Shown here piece by piece: positions 9,161 to 17,233 of a stretch of 64,000 nt of DNA. The notes below the pieces were generated by a model. That model did not search any database. It worked only from the letters and a program-made list of their open reading frames with translations, and had not been told where the DNA came from. Location: assembly GCA_019239895.1 (NCBI GenBank), contig JAFAZH010000016.1:26611-90610 (forward strand). The letters are read 5' to 3'. The translations under genes and the position numbers were made by a program. Source of the DNA: Abditibacteriaceae bacterium (lineage in GTDB: Bacteria; Armatimonadota; Abditibacteriia; Abditibacteriales; Abditibacteriaceae). The first letter of the stretch is position 1. Each line of letters begins with the position of its first letter.

Positions 9161-9164
9161 CACT

Positions 9165-9312
9165 CTAGAGCCGGGGCTATAAAAGCCCCGGCAGGAGGGC
9201 CTGCGGCCAAGCGTCCTCTGGACGCCTCAAGGATAGAGTTGTAATCAGAGCACCGTCCTTTGGACGGTCGGCTTTAGCCTTCCTGCCGGGGCTATAAAAG
9301 CCCCGGCTCTAG
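9165..9312. repeat. Multi-hairpin intergenic element, copy A (148 bp)
   Basis: The terminal inverted repeats 9165-9196 and 9281-9312 match over 32 bp except in the loop; each end is itself a hairpin (GCCGGGGCT / AGCCCCGGC around ATAAA). Inside are H1 GGCC-TGC-GGCC (9198-9208), H2 GCGTCC-TCT-GGACGC (9211-9225), H3 CCGTCC-TTT-GGACGG (9253-9267) and the palindrome GGCTTTAGCC (9270-9279). H2, H3 and the GGCTTTAGCC box are shared with the elements at 12607 and 17711. It lies between convergent genes and overlaps the 3' end of the HAD gene. Confidence 0.9.
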
Positions 9313-9993
9313 GTGGCAACTTGGGTTGTCTTTGAGGCTCAATAACTGCTCTAGGGGTAACTCAGCCAGGGAAGCAACTTGCAAATCGGCTAGGTCGAAG
9401 GAAAGTTCTCGCGTGATAGCATTGGGCACCGCGACACAGAACAAACCCGCTCGTTTAGCAGCCAGCACCCCATTCGGTGAGTCTTCCAGAGCAATCGCTT
9501 CGGTAGGAGCAACACCCAGAGTTTGCACTGCTGCCAGGTATAAAGCAGGATCAGGCTTGCCACGCTCGACATCATCCGCGCTTTTGATTGTATCGAAGGC
9601 TTGCAGCAAGCCCAGAGGCTCCAGGTGGCGGCTAATCCAACTGTAGGGTGAACTGGAAGCCAGGCCCAACTTTAAGCCCCGTTGCCGGGCCTGACAGATG
9701 TAATCCTCAACCCCCAGCAAAAGCGATTGCGCGTTCATCAGTTCTGCAAAACGGGCACGCCGTTTATCTCGCATTGATAAACGTTCCAGGGCACGACCTA
9801 ACTGCGTTTCCAGATACGCATAATGGTCGAACGTACCATGCGAGGTACCAATGGTTTCGCACCATTTAGCCAGTGGTAACTCGCAATTATGTTCCTGATA
9901 GATTTCTAACCAGGACTGATATTCGGGCGTTTCCGTATCTATCATCAACCCATCAAAATCAAAAATCAGGGCTTTTGTTGCTGTCACTTGCAT
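9292..9993 (-). CDS. HAD-superfamily phosphatase/phosphomutase (beta-PGM-like, class IA)
   Basis: 233 residues with the complete HAD motif set: DFDGLMIDT (nucleophile Asp12, Asp14), Ser113 in LASSSPYS, Lys146 in GKPDP, and Glu170/Asp171 in LEDSPNG. The cap domain lies between motifs I and II (about 20-90), as in beta-phosphoglucomutases and 2-deoxyglucose-6-phosphatases. The physiological substrate is probably a small phosphorylated sugar. The last six codons (LEPGLL) and the stop lie inside repeat element A, whose boundary at 9312 falls exactly between His227 and Leu228, so the native C-terminus seems to have been replaced by repeat sequence without harm to the core fold. It is the last gene of the fdhD-mobA-phosphatase run. 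Confidence 0.9.
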   Translation of the reverse strand: MQVTATKALIFDFDGLMIDTETPEYQSWLEIYQEHNCELPLAKWCETIGTSHGTFDHYAYLETQLGRALERLSMRDKRRARFAELMNAQSLLLGVEDYICQARQRGLKLGLASSSPYSWISRHLEPLGLLQAFDTIKSADDVERGKPDPALYLAAVQTLGVAPTEAIALEDSPNGVLAAKRAGLFCVAVPNAITRELSFDLADLQVASLAELPLEQLLSLKDNPSCHLEPGLL

Positions 9994-10005
9994 AAGGTAC
10001 TATCT

Positions 10006-10647
10006 CTAAGTCCCCGGTAAATTGCGCAACCGCTCATCCAGGTGCGTGCGGTCGGCTAAGATGTGCAGTAATGGCCCGTGCGTGCCAAATTCCACCATGC
10101 TCACGGAACCGACTGGGCAGCCAAGACGAAAGCGAAAGCGCCCAACATCAATACCGAGCAAGCTGCATAACATAATGCGAATCGTTGCTTTATGGGAAAC
10201 CACCAGCACATTACCGTCTTTATGCTGGTTTTGAATTTCTTCAATTACCTGCAAGCTGCGATGGGCAATAGCGACTGCCGGTTCCCCACCCGTTGGCGGA
10301 TACCAGGCCGGGTCAGCCGTCCAGCGCAGGTAATCATCATGGAAATCACGGCTGACCACCTCCACTGTTTTCCCTTCCCACTGGCCATAAGCAATTTCTT
10401 TCAACCCATCACGCAGTTGCATCTCTATTCCCACTGCATGACAAAGCGGCTGTGCTGTCATGACTGCCCGCTGCAACGGACTGGCATAAACCGTCTGCCA
10501 GGAAGTCGCACGATAGGCATGAGCAAAAGCCTGCGCCATTTCCTGACCTTCGGCAGTTAATTCCGGGTTCATACCCGCGCCACAAAATTCATTATCACGG
10601 CTGCATGGTGTTTGTCCGTGGCGCAGAAAATAAAGTTTCAAACTCAT
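10006..10647 (-). CDS. Histidine phosphatase family protein (phosphoglycerate mutase-like)
   Basis: 213 residues. LRHGQT at 8-13 holds the phosphate-accepting His10; Arg60 in SPLQRA, Glu84 in LKEIAYGQWEG and the second His152 in VVSHKATIR complete the branch-1 histidine phosphatase active site. Members include cofactor-dependent phosphoglycerate mutases, CobC-type alpha-ribazole phosphatases and broad-specificity sugar-phosphate phosphatases; the length suits a phosphatase better than a glycolytic mutase. It is 12 bp upstream of the HAD gene and 15 bp downstream of mobA on the same strand, so the four genes are likely cotranscribed. The substrate is not evident. Confidence 0.9.
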   Translation of the reverse strand: MSLKLYFLRHGQTPCSRDNEFCGAGMNPELTAEGQEMAQAFAHAYRATSWQTVYASPLQRAVMTAQPLCHAVGIEMQLRDGLKEIAYGQWEGKTVEVVSRDFHDDYLRWTADPAWYPPTGGEPAVAIAHRSLQVIEEIQNQHKDGNVLVVSHKATIRIMLCSLLGIDVGRFRFRLGCPVGSVSMVEFGTHGPLLHILADRTHLDERLRNLPGT

Positions 10648-10662
10648 CTGCCATATTCTCCA

Positions 10663-11256
10663 TTAGAGATTTTCTACAGTGGTCAAACTCATTTTAACTT
10701 CTTCCGGTGTGTTCCAGTTCTCGAACATGCGCAGTGCCGGATCAAATTGCCGCGCCTGCTCCCCCTCAATGAAGCGCACTTTCAACTGCTTATAAATGCT
10801 GCTCACTGGCCCGACCCGCTCTTGCTGCAAGGTGCTTTCGATGACAGGGAGACAGACGGGGGTATAAACGGCGTGCAATGGCTCAGCGTAGTCTCCTGAA
10901 CAGGGAATGACGGCATCGAAATCTTCCAATTGCGCGCATAAATGGCGAATGTAATCCGCATTCAAGTACGGCATATCACAGGCCACACAAAATGTCGGCT
11001 GCTCCCAGTGTTTTAGCGCAACATGGATACCCGCTAAAGGGCCTTTGCCGGGGTAAATATCAGAAATAGCGTGGGCATGAGCGGCATCAGCGATAGTGGC
11101 ATTGGAAGTGACAACCACCAAGTCTGGAAATATCTGGCGCAGCACCTCCGCAATGTGCGCAATGAGCGGTTGCCCCTTGATGGACAATAATGCTTTATCG
11201 CGCCCCATGCGACGCGAAGCACCTCCAGCAATAATTGTGGCGCAGCGGACATTCAT
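10663..11256 (-). CDS. mobA: Molybdenum cofactor guanylyltransferase MobA
   Basis: 197 residues. The nucleotide-binding signature GGASRRMGRDKALL at 11-24 and metal-binding Asp94 in ACDMPYLN are characteristic of MobA, which transfers GMP from GTP to molybdopterin to make the guanine-dinucleotide cofactor of DMSO-reductase-family enzymes such as formate dehydrogenase. The start overlaps the fdhD stop by 4 bp (11253-11256), a tight coupling that fits a shared role in formate dehydrogenase maturation. No molybdoenzyme gene is in the window. The related CTP-using MocA is an alternative assignment. Confidence 0.88.
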   Translation of the reverse strand: MNVRCATIIAGGASRRMGRDKALLSIKGQPLIAHIAEVLRQIFPDLVVVTSNATIADAAHAHAISDIYPGKGPLAGIHVALKHWEQPTFCVACDMPYLNADYIRHLCAQLEDFDAVIPCSGDYAEPLHAVYTPVCLPVIESTLQQERVGPVSSIYKQLKVRFIEGEQARQFDPALRMFENWNTPEEVKMSLTTVENL

Positions 11257-12119
11257 AAATTCATTTCACGCTGGATGGTATAGATGGTCATGCCAGTATC
11301 CCGGAGAAAACCAATTAATGTTTGATTATTGGCAGCGGCTAATTCGACTCCTAAAGTCGAAGCGGCAGAAACCGAACAGACGATGGGAATGCGCGCCATT
11401 AATGCCTTCTGTGTAATTTCAAAGCTGGCGCGGCCACTGACAAGAAGGGCTACTGGCTCTGGTGCCGCATTCCACGGTAGCCAGCCTTGCTCTAACCCAT
11501 AGCCAATCGCTTTATCGGTGGCATTGTGCCGCCCAATATCTTCATAGAGCGCCAGGCACTCACCCTTAGCATCAAAGATACCTGCGGCGTGCAGCCCACC
11601 CGTCTTTTGAAAAAGTTCCTGCTTCTCTCGCATAGTGTGCGGCATTTGCAACAAGACCTGCGGGTCAATCGCCCGGCTCATCGGCAAAGGGGACACTTTG
11701 GTTTGCAGAGCCTCGATGGAAGCTTTGCCGCAGAGACCGCAGGATGAATTCGAGATAAGATTGCGCTCCCATAAATGTGCAGGTATTTCTTCGCTATCCT
11801 GCAACGTGACATTGACGATGTTCATCAATTCATCATTACGCTCCCGGCACCAGGTGGTGGTTGTGATCTCGATAATGTCTTCATCCGCTTGAATAACGCC
11901 TTCGGTAAAAAGCAGGCCCCGCGCGAGTTCAATGTCATGGCCTGGCGTGCGCATGGTGGCCATATAGCGGCGATTATCAATGCGTATTTCCAATGGTTCT
12001 TCAACCACCAGGAGGTCATCTACTTCCATCAGGTTGCCATTGCGCAGGCGCATGACCTGTCGCTGTTTGGTAGCCTCCTGCCCGGCCAGTTGGGGCCTAT
12101 TTAATTTATTGAATATCAT
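11253..12119 (-). CDS. fdhD: Formate dehydrogenase accessory sulfurtransferase FdhD
   Basis: 288 residues. FdhD transfers sulfur from the cysteine desulfurase IscS to the molybdenum cofactor of formate dehydrogenase. The sulfur-carrying loop SCGLCGKAS contains Cys127 and Cys130, matching the essential CxxC. Other conserved stretches are ELARGLLFTEGVI (64-76) and the later segments GGLHAAGIFD, YEDIGRHNATDKAIG and LLVSGRASFEI. It is the first gene of the - strand operon and is followed by mobA with a 4-bp overlap. It is transcribed divergently from the DUF7009 gene across an 85-bp gap in which no clear promoter was assigned. Confidence 0.95.
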   Translation of the reverse strand: MIFNKLNRPQLAGQEATKQRQVMRLRNGNLMEVDDLLVVEEPLEIRIDNRRYMATMRTPGHDIELARGLLFTEGVIQADEDIIEITTTTWCRERNDELMNIVNVTLQDSEEIPAHLWERNLISNSSCGLCGKASIEALQTKVSPLPMSRAIDPQVLLQMPHTMREKQELFQKTGGLHAAGIFDAKGECLALYEDIGRHNATDKAIGYGLEQGWLPWNAAPEPVALLVSGRASFEITQKALMARIPIVCSVSAASTLGVELAAANNQTLIGFLRDTGMTIYTIQREMNL

Positions 12120-12204
12120 AATGGCTCAAACATTTATACTATCGTTATAGCATCGCAGCAGCGGTGCGGCCTCTTCAAGAGGATACAGGATGTGATATGG
12201 CATA

Positions 12205-12603
12205 ATGAAAGTGCGATGGACACACAATAGCTTGCGCTTACGAATCTCGCCATCGGAATTGGCTCAATTGCAGCAAGGAGAAATTGTCACGGAAACCTTA
12301 ATGCTCTCGCCCGATGGTAGTTGGAGTGCAATTATTCAGCCTGACAGCGCCTTAACTAATCTGATCTTAGCAGCAGGCACCCTGCGTTTTCTCCTGGCCC
12401 CATCGGATTTGGAACGCTTGAGCGTGCCTGAGACGGAAGGAGTTTATTTTACAACAGCCAGTGAACCCCCAGTGCGCTACTTTATTGAAAAGGACTTTCC
12501 CTGCATTCATCCGCGTGCAGACGGGGCGCAAGAACCCGCCACAGAAACTTTTGCTCCACCCGCAGATTTTGCCCAGCGCAAGGAAGGGATTGAAGAAGAT
12601 TGA
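12205..12603 (+). CDS. DUF7009-like conserved hypothetical protein
   Basis: 132 residues, cytoplasmic, with no membrane segment. The opening KVRWTHNSLRLRISPSELAQL and the late motif RYFIEKDFPCIHPR resemble the small DUF7009 family seen in Bacteroidota and other phyla. That family has no known biochemical function; the resemblance is recalled, not searched. It is transcribed divergently from fdhD, so a loose connection to formate dehydrogenase maturation or stress is conceivable but unsupported. Its stop codon is 3 bp before repeat element B. Confidence 0.65.
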   Translation: MKVRWTHNSLRLRISPSELAQLQQGEIVTETLMLSPDGSWSAIIQPDSALTNLILAAGTLRFLLAPSDLERLSVPETEGVYFTTASEPPVRYFIEKDFPCIHPRADGAQEPATETFAPPADFAQRKEGIEED

Positions 12604-12606
12604 AGC

Positions 12607-12757
12607 CGGGCATTGAAATACCCGGCGGGGAGGCAACTATCGTTGCCAAGCGTCCTGCCGGACGCCAAAGGCTAGGAGCTACAAGGTTAGAGGAGTAGTG
12701 AGAGCCGTCCGTGAGGACGGTTGGCTTTAGCCTCCCCGCCGGGTATTTCAATGCCCG
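12607..12757. repeat. Multi-hairpin intergenic element, copy B (151 bp)
   Basis: Perfect 27-bp terminal inverted repeats at 12607-12633 and 12731-12757. Internal hairpins are H1 GGCAAC-TATC-GTTGCC (12632-12647), H2 GCGTCC-TGCC-GGACGC (12650-12665), H3 CCGTCC-GTGA-GGACGG (12705-12720) and GGCTTTAGCC (12723-12732). The terminal repeats are almost identical to those of copy C at 17711, and the H2, H3 and GGCTTTAGCC boxes match copy A. It fills the space between the DUF7009 gene and the epimerase gene. Confidence 0.92.
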
Positions 12758-12781
12758 ACCACCCAAACAGGAGAATCGTTT

Positions 12782-13654
12782 ATGTCTACCAATTACATTC
12801 GCTACAATGACGGCAGCAGTAACCCACCACGCCTGCGTGTGGGGCATTCGCTCTGGTCACTGATCAAGCTGCCGATGAATGCCGAGACGGAATGGACACT
12901 GGATGAAAAGTTTAGTCGCGTCAAAGAAGCTGGTTTTGAAGCAGTAGAGTGCTGGTTGGATGACAGTAACGAGCAAGAGGTCAAAGCGGCTCTGGATCGT
13001 CACGGCTTGCGTTTGGTGCTGGGGCATCGGCCTTTTAAGCTGGAAGATACGAGGGCTACGGTCGAGCGTGCGGTGCGGTTGGGGGCTGACTTTATCTTTG
13101 CGCAACCCGCAAATGCCTATGCGCCGCTGGAAACTGTCGTGGACATTATCCGTGATGGCCTCAGTCTGGCTCACGACAGGGGTATTCCGATGTTTGTGGA
13201 AGTTCACCGTAACAATTTTACGGAGAATATCCCACAAACGATAGAACTGATTGAAAAGGTTCCTGACATTCGTTTTACCGGGGACTTATCGCACTTCGTG
13301 GTGGTAGGCGAGTTCTACGGTTGGCCCGATGAGGGTGCGGCTAATCGCATGATGCCGATTCTAGAGCGCACTTCGCACCTGCATGGGCGCATTTCTAATG
13401 GGGAGGCGGTGCAAGTGGATGTGGGCGATGGCAGCGGCCAAACCGCGCAGTTCTTCGTGGAGTTGTGGTCTATTGCCATGCGCCACTGGCTCCAAGGCGC
13501 TGGCCCCGGCGACGTGTTCCCTTTCACCAGCGAATTAGGCCCACCTCGCTATGCCATTACCTTACCCGATGGCAGCGAATTTAGTGATCGCTGGGAGCAA
13601 AGTCTGGTCATGAAGCGGCTGGCCGAACAAGCCTGGGAGAAGGCACAAAGTTGA
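12782..13654 (+). CDS. Sugar phosphate isomerase/epimerase (xylose-isomerase-like TIM barrel)
   Basis: 290 residues forming an AP-endonuclease-2/xylose-isomerase-type TIM barrel. Likely divalent-metal ligands are spaced as in the family: Glu140 (FVEVHRNN), Asp168/His171 (TGDLSHF), His199/His201 (SHLHGR) and Glu251 (FTSELGPP). Such enzymes interconvert keto- and aldo-sugars, epimerise or dehydrate inositols, or cleave AP sites; no residue separates these options here. GGAG precedes the ATG. The gene sits between two structured repeats (ending 12757 and starting 13660) and is probably monocistronic. Confidence 0.85.
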   Translation: MSTNYIRYNDGSSNPPRLRVGHSLWSLIKLPMNAETEWTLDEKFSRVKEAGFEAVECWLDDSNEQEVKAALDRHGLRLVLGHRPFKLEDTRATVERAVRLGADFIFAQPANAYAPLETVVDIIRDGLSLAHDRGIPMFVEVHRNNFTENIPQTIELIEKVPDIRFTGDLSHFVVVGEFYGWPDEGAANRMMPILERTSHLHGRISNGEAVQVDVGDGSGQTAQFFVELWSIAMRHWLQGAGPGDVFPFTSELGPPRYAITLPDGSEFSDRWEQSLVMKRLAEQAWEKAQS

Positions 13655-13659
13655 ATTAG

Positions 13660-13781
13660 AACCACGAATGGACACGAGTAAATGCGAATGATGCTGGATA
13701 CAAGATGCTGGATGCTCGATTTTCTATCCTCGATCTTCTATCCTCAAAACAATTCGCGTTTATTCGTGTCCATTCGTGGTT
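13660..13781. repeat. Inverted-repeat element H (122 bp)
   Basis: Arms 13660-13689 and 13752-13781 are 30 bp long with two mismatches (AACCACGAATGGACACGA at the outer end). The loop holds the direct repeat ATGCTGGAT-ACAAG-ATGCTGGAT (13691-13713) and two copies of TTCTATCCTC. The 24-bp stretch 13691-13714 recurs exactly, in reverse orientation, at 25861-25884. The element ends 8 bp before the TTG start of the channel gene. Confidence 0.85.
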
Positions 13782-13789
13782 AAATTTTC

Positions 13790-14917
13790 TTGAGGGAGCA
13801 GGTTATTAGCGCGTTCTTTACGTTGATTGAAGTCATCATTGGGGCGTGGGCCGTTGGGGTTGCGCTCTTTGACGTTTTCCAGTCTATCGTCGTGCCGCGT
13901 ATGACGGCGCGAAGCTTCCGCATTTCGCCGCTGCTGGTGCGCAACCTATGGGCTTTGTGGCGACGGCTGGGGCAGCAGATGGCAATGGGAGAAAAACAAG
14001 AAGACTTCCTGGGGTCTTTCGCACCGCTGGCCCTGGTGTTTCTCATCGCAGCGTGGGTTACGACTTTAATTTTTGGCTATGGGCTGCTCTTGTACGCGCT
14101 GAAGTCGCAAATTAGACCATCACCTGACAATTTAGCAACAGCTTTTTATCTGGCGGGCACATCACTCCTCACCATAGGCTTTGGCGACTTAGTGGCAGTG
14201 GGCACTCTTGCCCGTTTTGTGCTACTCACGGCAGCGGCTTCCGGCCTGGCAGTCGTGGCACTGGGCATTTCCTTTATGTTCACACTGCATGGCTCATTTC
14301 AAAAGCGCGAGGTGCAGGTATTAACTCTCGACTCACGGGCAGGCACCCCACCATCGGGCGTAACGATGCTGGAAACTTTTTGCAAATATGACATGATGGA
14401 TAGCCTGCCCGCTACTTTCGCGGCCTGGGAAGTCTGGTCAGCAGAAATTCTGGAAAGTCACCGTGCCTTCCCCTTGCTTTATTATTTTCGCTCCTCTCAT
14501 GATAGCGAGTCGTGGGTCGGCTCGCTGGGTGCAGTCTTAGATGCCGCCACCCTCGTGCTCACCACCATTGAAGCTGGCCCGAAAGGTGCCGCTAAAATGA
14601 TGTATGGGTTGGGCAGCCATGCGGTGCTCGACTTAGCGCATTTTCTGAACCTCAAGCATGATAATGAGCCAGGAGTTGAACGTCTAGAATTTGAGCTGGC
14701 TCGGCAGCGATTGGCGCGTGCTGGCTATAAAGTGAGTGACGATGAAGAGTCATGGCAGGAGTTCCAGAAGCTGCGTGGGGTCTATGCCGCTCCGCTCAAT
14801 GCAATGGCTCGCCACTTTATCATTCCGCCCTCTCAATGGATTGGAGACCGTTCCAGTGTCGCCCACCTACACCAGCACGCCAAGCAAATTCATCAAGAAC
14901 AAGTTAAAGCCGCTTAA
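13790..14917 (+). CDS. Two-pore-loop-type potassium channel family membrane protein
   Basis: 375 residues. Membrane helices at about 5-33, 74-104 and 135-160 flank a pore loop containing TIGFGD (128-133), a variant of the TVGYGD potassium-selectivity filter. A cytoplasmic domain of about 210 residues follows, without a recognisable RCK nucleotide-binding motif. The start is a TTG at 13790 with a weak GAGGGAG upstream; an in-frame TAA at 13781-13783 belongs to the edge of repeat element H, so no earlier start is possible and another TTG at 13823 is the alternative. A role in K+ flux or membrane-potential control is inferred from the filter. Confidence 0.8.
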   Translation: MREQVISAFFTLIEVIIGAWAVGVALFDVFQSIVVPRMTARSFRISPLLVRNLWALWRRLGQQMAMGEKQEDFLGSFAPLALVFLIAAWVTTLIFGYGLLLYALKSQIRPSPDNLATAFYLAGTSLLTIGFGDLVAVGTLARFVLLTAAASGLAVVALGISFMFTLHGSFQKREVQVLTLDSRAGTPPSGVTMLETFCKYDMMDSLPATFAAWEVWSAEILESHRAFPLLYYFRSSHDSESWVGSLGAVLDAATLVLTTIEAGPKGAAKMMYGLGSHAVLDLAHFLNLKHDNEPGVERLEFELARQRLARAGYKVSDDEESWQEFQKLRGVYAAPLNAMARHFIIPPSQWIGDRSSVAHLHQHAKQIHQEQVKAA

Positions 14918-14956
14918 ACAGCATTCCGATTTAACCTCAGCACTTTCAGTTGTAAT

Positions 14957-15589
14957 CTACTCGCCCTTCATCTCCTGCCATTCCTCATAGCTCATACGCG
15001 GCATCTGGAACAGGTCGGTGGTGCGAGCATACCAGCCTGCGCCGTGCATCCGCCCGATGGCGTGCAATCGCTCGGTATTTACATAGAGCTTTTCAACATC
15101 TATCAGATCATCGCGGATGTGGAAATGCAGCACTTCACCGATGACCAGGCGATTGCGGCCAATCTCTAAAGTCGTGTACTCGCGGCATTCAAAGTTGATG
15201 GGCGATTCGGCCAGGCGAGGCGGCTTGACACCCACGGAAGCCACGGTCGTAAAGCCCGCAGCGGCCACCTCACTGGTGCCATGCGGAAAATCCACCGCGC
15301 AAATGTTCATCTGCTCGGCCATTGATTCATCCACGATATTGACGACATATTCTCCCGTCTGGCGGATGTTTTGCGCTGTGTCTTTTGGAATGTCGGGGTC
15401 ACGGTCGCCAATGTTAATCACCAAGAGCGGTGGGTCGCTGCCCATCGCGTTGAAGAAGCTAAAAGGGGCCGCATTAAGCTGACCATCGGCTCGCATGGAA
15501 GTCACCAGAGCAATGGGGCGCGGCACCACTGTGCTGACCAGTAGTTTGTAGCGGTCGCGTGGCGAGATGGTGCTAAAGTCAATGTGCAT
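14957..15589 (-). CDS. Flavin reductase family protein (FMN-binding split barrel)
   Basis: 210 residues. The sequence begins with the flavin-reductase-like pattern YKLLVSTVVPRPIALVTS, followed by LNAAPFSFFNAMGSDPPLL and GEYVVNIV, which form the FMN-binding split barrel. These proteins reduce FMN with NAD(P)H for a partner monooxygenase or act as flavin-dependent reductases. The start overlaps the end of the esterase gene by 11 bp, and the gene closes the DUF2721-dioxygenase-esterase-reductase run. In that context reduction of quinones, or supply of reduced flavin, is a reasonable inference. Confidence 0.88.
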   Translation of the reverse strand: MHIDFSTISPRDRYKLLVSTVVPRPIALVTSMRADGQLNAAPFSFFNAMGSDPPLLVINIGDRDPDIPKDTAQNIRQTGEYVVNIVDESMAEQMNICAVDFPHGTSEVAAAGFTTVASVGVKPPRLAESPINFECREYTTLEIGRNRLVIGEVLHFHIRDDLIDVEKLYVNTERLHAIGRMHGAGWYARTTDLFQMPRMSYEEWQEMKGE

Positions 15590-16226
15590 AAGAATTTCCC
15601 GTAAGTTGAGAGGTCAACCAGGCAGCGGCAGCCGCCACTTCCGGTTGACTCAATTGATGGCCACCGGGCTGCCATTGCACAGTCACTCCCGCCCCACATT
15701 CTTTTAAGAGGGCTGCTAAACGCTCGGTTTCCGCTTGCGGCACCATTGGGTCGAAGCGGCCTGCGCCGATAAACACTGACGTGCCAGAAAGGTCGGGCAA
15801 TGGCTCTGGCACCAGGGGCACCATCGGATGAAAAAGCGCCGCGCCAGACAATACACCGGGCCGCAACAGCATCACACTGGCCGCAATGTTCGCCCCATTG
15901 GAATAACCGACCGCAATCACCCGTGCCACATCGAATCCATAGCTCTGCGCAGCAGCGGCCACAAATTCTGCCAGTTCATGGGTGCGCAGCTTCAAATCTT
16001 CCATATCGAAGACGCCTTCAGCCAGACGGCGAAAGAAGCGTGGCATTCCGTTTTCTGACACTTTACCACGCGGGCTGAGCAAGGCCGCCCCCGGAGCGAG
16101 AGCTTGCCCCAAAGGAACTAAATCGGCTTCACTGCCTCCGGTGCCATGCAGCAAGAGCAAAGTCGGCGCATCACTGCTTTGTGCCGGGACAAATTCATGA
16201 ATGAATCCTAAAGTATCCGTTGCCAT
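15579..16226 (-). CDS. Alpha/beta-hydrolase carboxylesterase, MhqD-like
   Basis: About 215 residues from ATG 16226. This start has AAGGAGAAAG upstream and is preferred over a GTG at 16253 that would overlap the dioxygenase stop. Signature elements are LLHGTGG, nucleophile GYSNG (Ser109), Asp159 in AGRFDPMVP and His190 in PGGHQLS, the layout of the phospholipase/carboxylesterase family. In Bacillus subtilis the homologous MhqD is encoded with a ring-cleaving dioxygenase (MhqE) and induced by quinones under MhqR. The same pairing occurs here, which suggests a role in disposal of electrophilic aromatics. Confidence 0.85.
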   Translation of the reverse strand: MATDTLGFIHEFVPAQSSDAPTLLLLHGTGGSEADLVPLGQALAPGAALLSPRGKVSENGMPRFFRRLAEGVFDMEDLKLRTHELAEFVAAAAQSYGFDVARVIAVGYSNGANIAASVMLLRPGVLSGAALFHPMVPLVPEPLPDLSGTSVFIGAGRFDPMVPQAETERLAALLKECGAGVTVQWQPGGHQLSQPEVAAAAAWLTSQLTGNSYAH

Positions 16227-16249
16227 ATTTTCTCTTTCTCCTTGCTCGT

Positions 16250-17215
16250 TCACGCACTGCTTGAGGTGTTTATTGCATGGGGCAAACGCAGCGGGGGCAA
16301 AGCGCCTTCGATGCGCGAGCGATAGCTTTCCAACCAGGGCGGCAGCTTGAGATGGGTGCCCAATGTTTCAGGCGACTCATCCCAGGTAAAGCCCGGCGCA
16401 TCCGTGGCAATTTCAAAGAGTATGCCGCCCGGCTCACGGTAATAAATGGAATGAAAATACTGGCGATCCATCACCGGGCTGACATTTAAGCCCCGCCGCA
16501 CCAGCTCAGCACGCCAGGCTAATTGCGCGGCATCATCTGCCGCACGCCACGCGATGTGATGCACCGTGCCCGCGCCCATCAAGCCATGCGGCGCACCCGG
16601 TTGACAGACCACGTCCACCGTCGCTCCTGGCCCACCGTCACCAGCCGCATACCGAAAGCGGTTGCCCTCTTCCTGGAGCAAATGCAAGCCCATTGTTTCG
16701 GTCAACAACTTAGCTGTGCGCTCATAGCCTTCTTCACTCAACGTCGCACTATGAAAACCACGAATGGCGTGCTCCCCCGGCACTGGCCCGCCCGACCAGG
16801 CCAGTCGCTCATCGGGCGTGGCTGCGCCAATAAGTTCCAGCCATAATCCATCACCATCAGTAAAGCTCAACACGGGTTCCCCAAAGCGTGTGCTGGCATC
16901 GGTTTGCACCCCATGCTCTTTTAAGCGATCCTGCCAGTAGGAAAATGAACTTTGCGGAACGGAAAAGGAAGTCACACTCACCTGGCTGGTGCCAATGCGC
17001 CCGCGTTGCGCTCCAGGCCACGGAAAGAAAGTGAGAACGCTGCCAGGTTGTCCCAGAGCATCGCCATAATAGAAATGATAGGAACCGGGATCATCAAAGT
17101 TAATGGTTATCTTCACCAGCCGCAAGCCCAGCACACCCGCATAAAAATCAAGATTCTGCTGGGGATCACTGGCAATGGCAGTAACATGGTGAATTCCCGC
17201 AATCGTTTTGGTCAT
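16250..17215 (-). CDS. Ring-cleaving dioxygenase, VOC superfamily (MhqE/MhqO-like)
   Basis: 321 residues made of two vicinal-oxygen-chelate halves. The N-terminal half starts GIHHVTAIASDPQQNLDFYAG, giving the first metal-binding histidine near residue 9-10. The C-terminal half contains GTVHHIAWRA and, near the end, GILFEIATDAPGF, supplying the second His and the Glu ligand. Hydroquinone-type extradiol dioxygenases of this group open aromatic rings or act as quinone-detoxifying enzymes. AGAGGTGG precedes the start. It begins 18 bp after the DUF2721 gene and lies directly upstream of the MhqD-like esterase. Confidence 0.88.
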   Translation of the reverse strand: MTKTIAGIHHVTAIASDPQQNLDFYAGVLGLRLVKITINFDDPGSYHFYYGDALGQPGSVLTFFPWPGAQRGRIGTSQVSVTSFSVPQSSFSYWQDRLKEHGVQTDASTRFGEPVLSFTDGDGLWLELIGAATPDERLAWSGGPVPGEHAIRGFHSATLSEEGYERTAKLLTETMGLHLLQEEGNRFRYAAGDGGPGATVDVVCQPGAPHGLMGAGTVHHIAWRAADDAAQLAWRAELVRRGLNVSPVMDRQYFHSIYYREPGGILFEIATDAPGFTWDESPETLGTHLKLPPWLESYRSRIEGALPPLRLPHAINTSSSA

Positions 17216-17233
17216 AACTTTCCACCTCTTGGC

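Noticed and set aside
11526..12104. Overlapping + strand frames opposite fdhD
   Set aside because: The - strand protein has the diagnostic FdhD CxxC loop, and the + frames show no family features.
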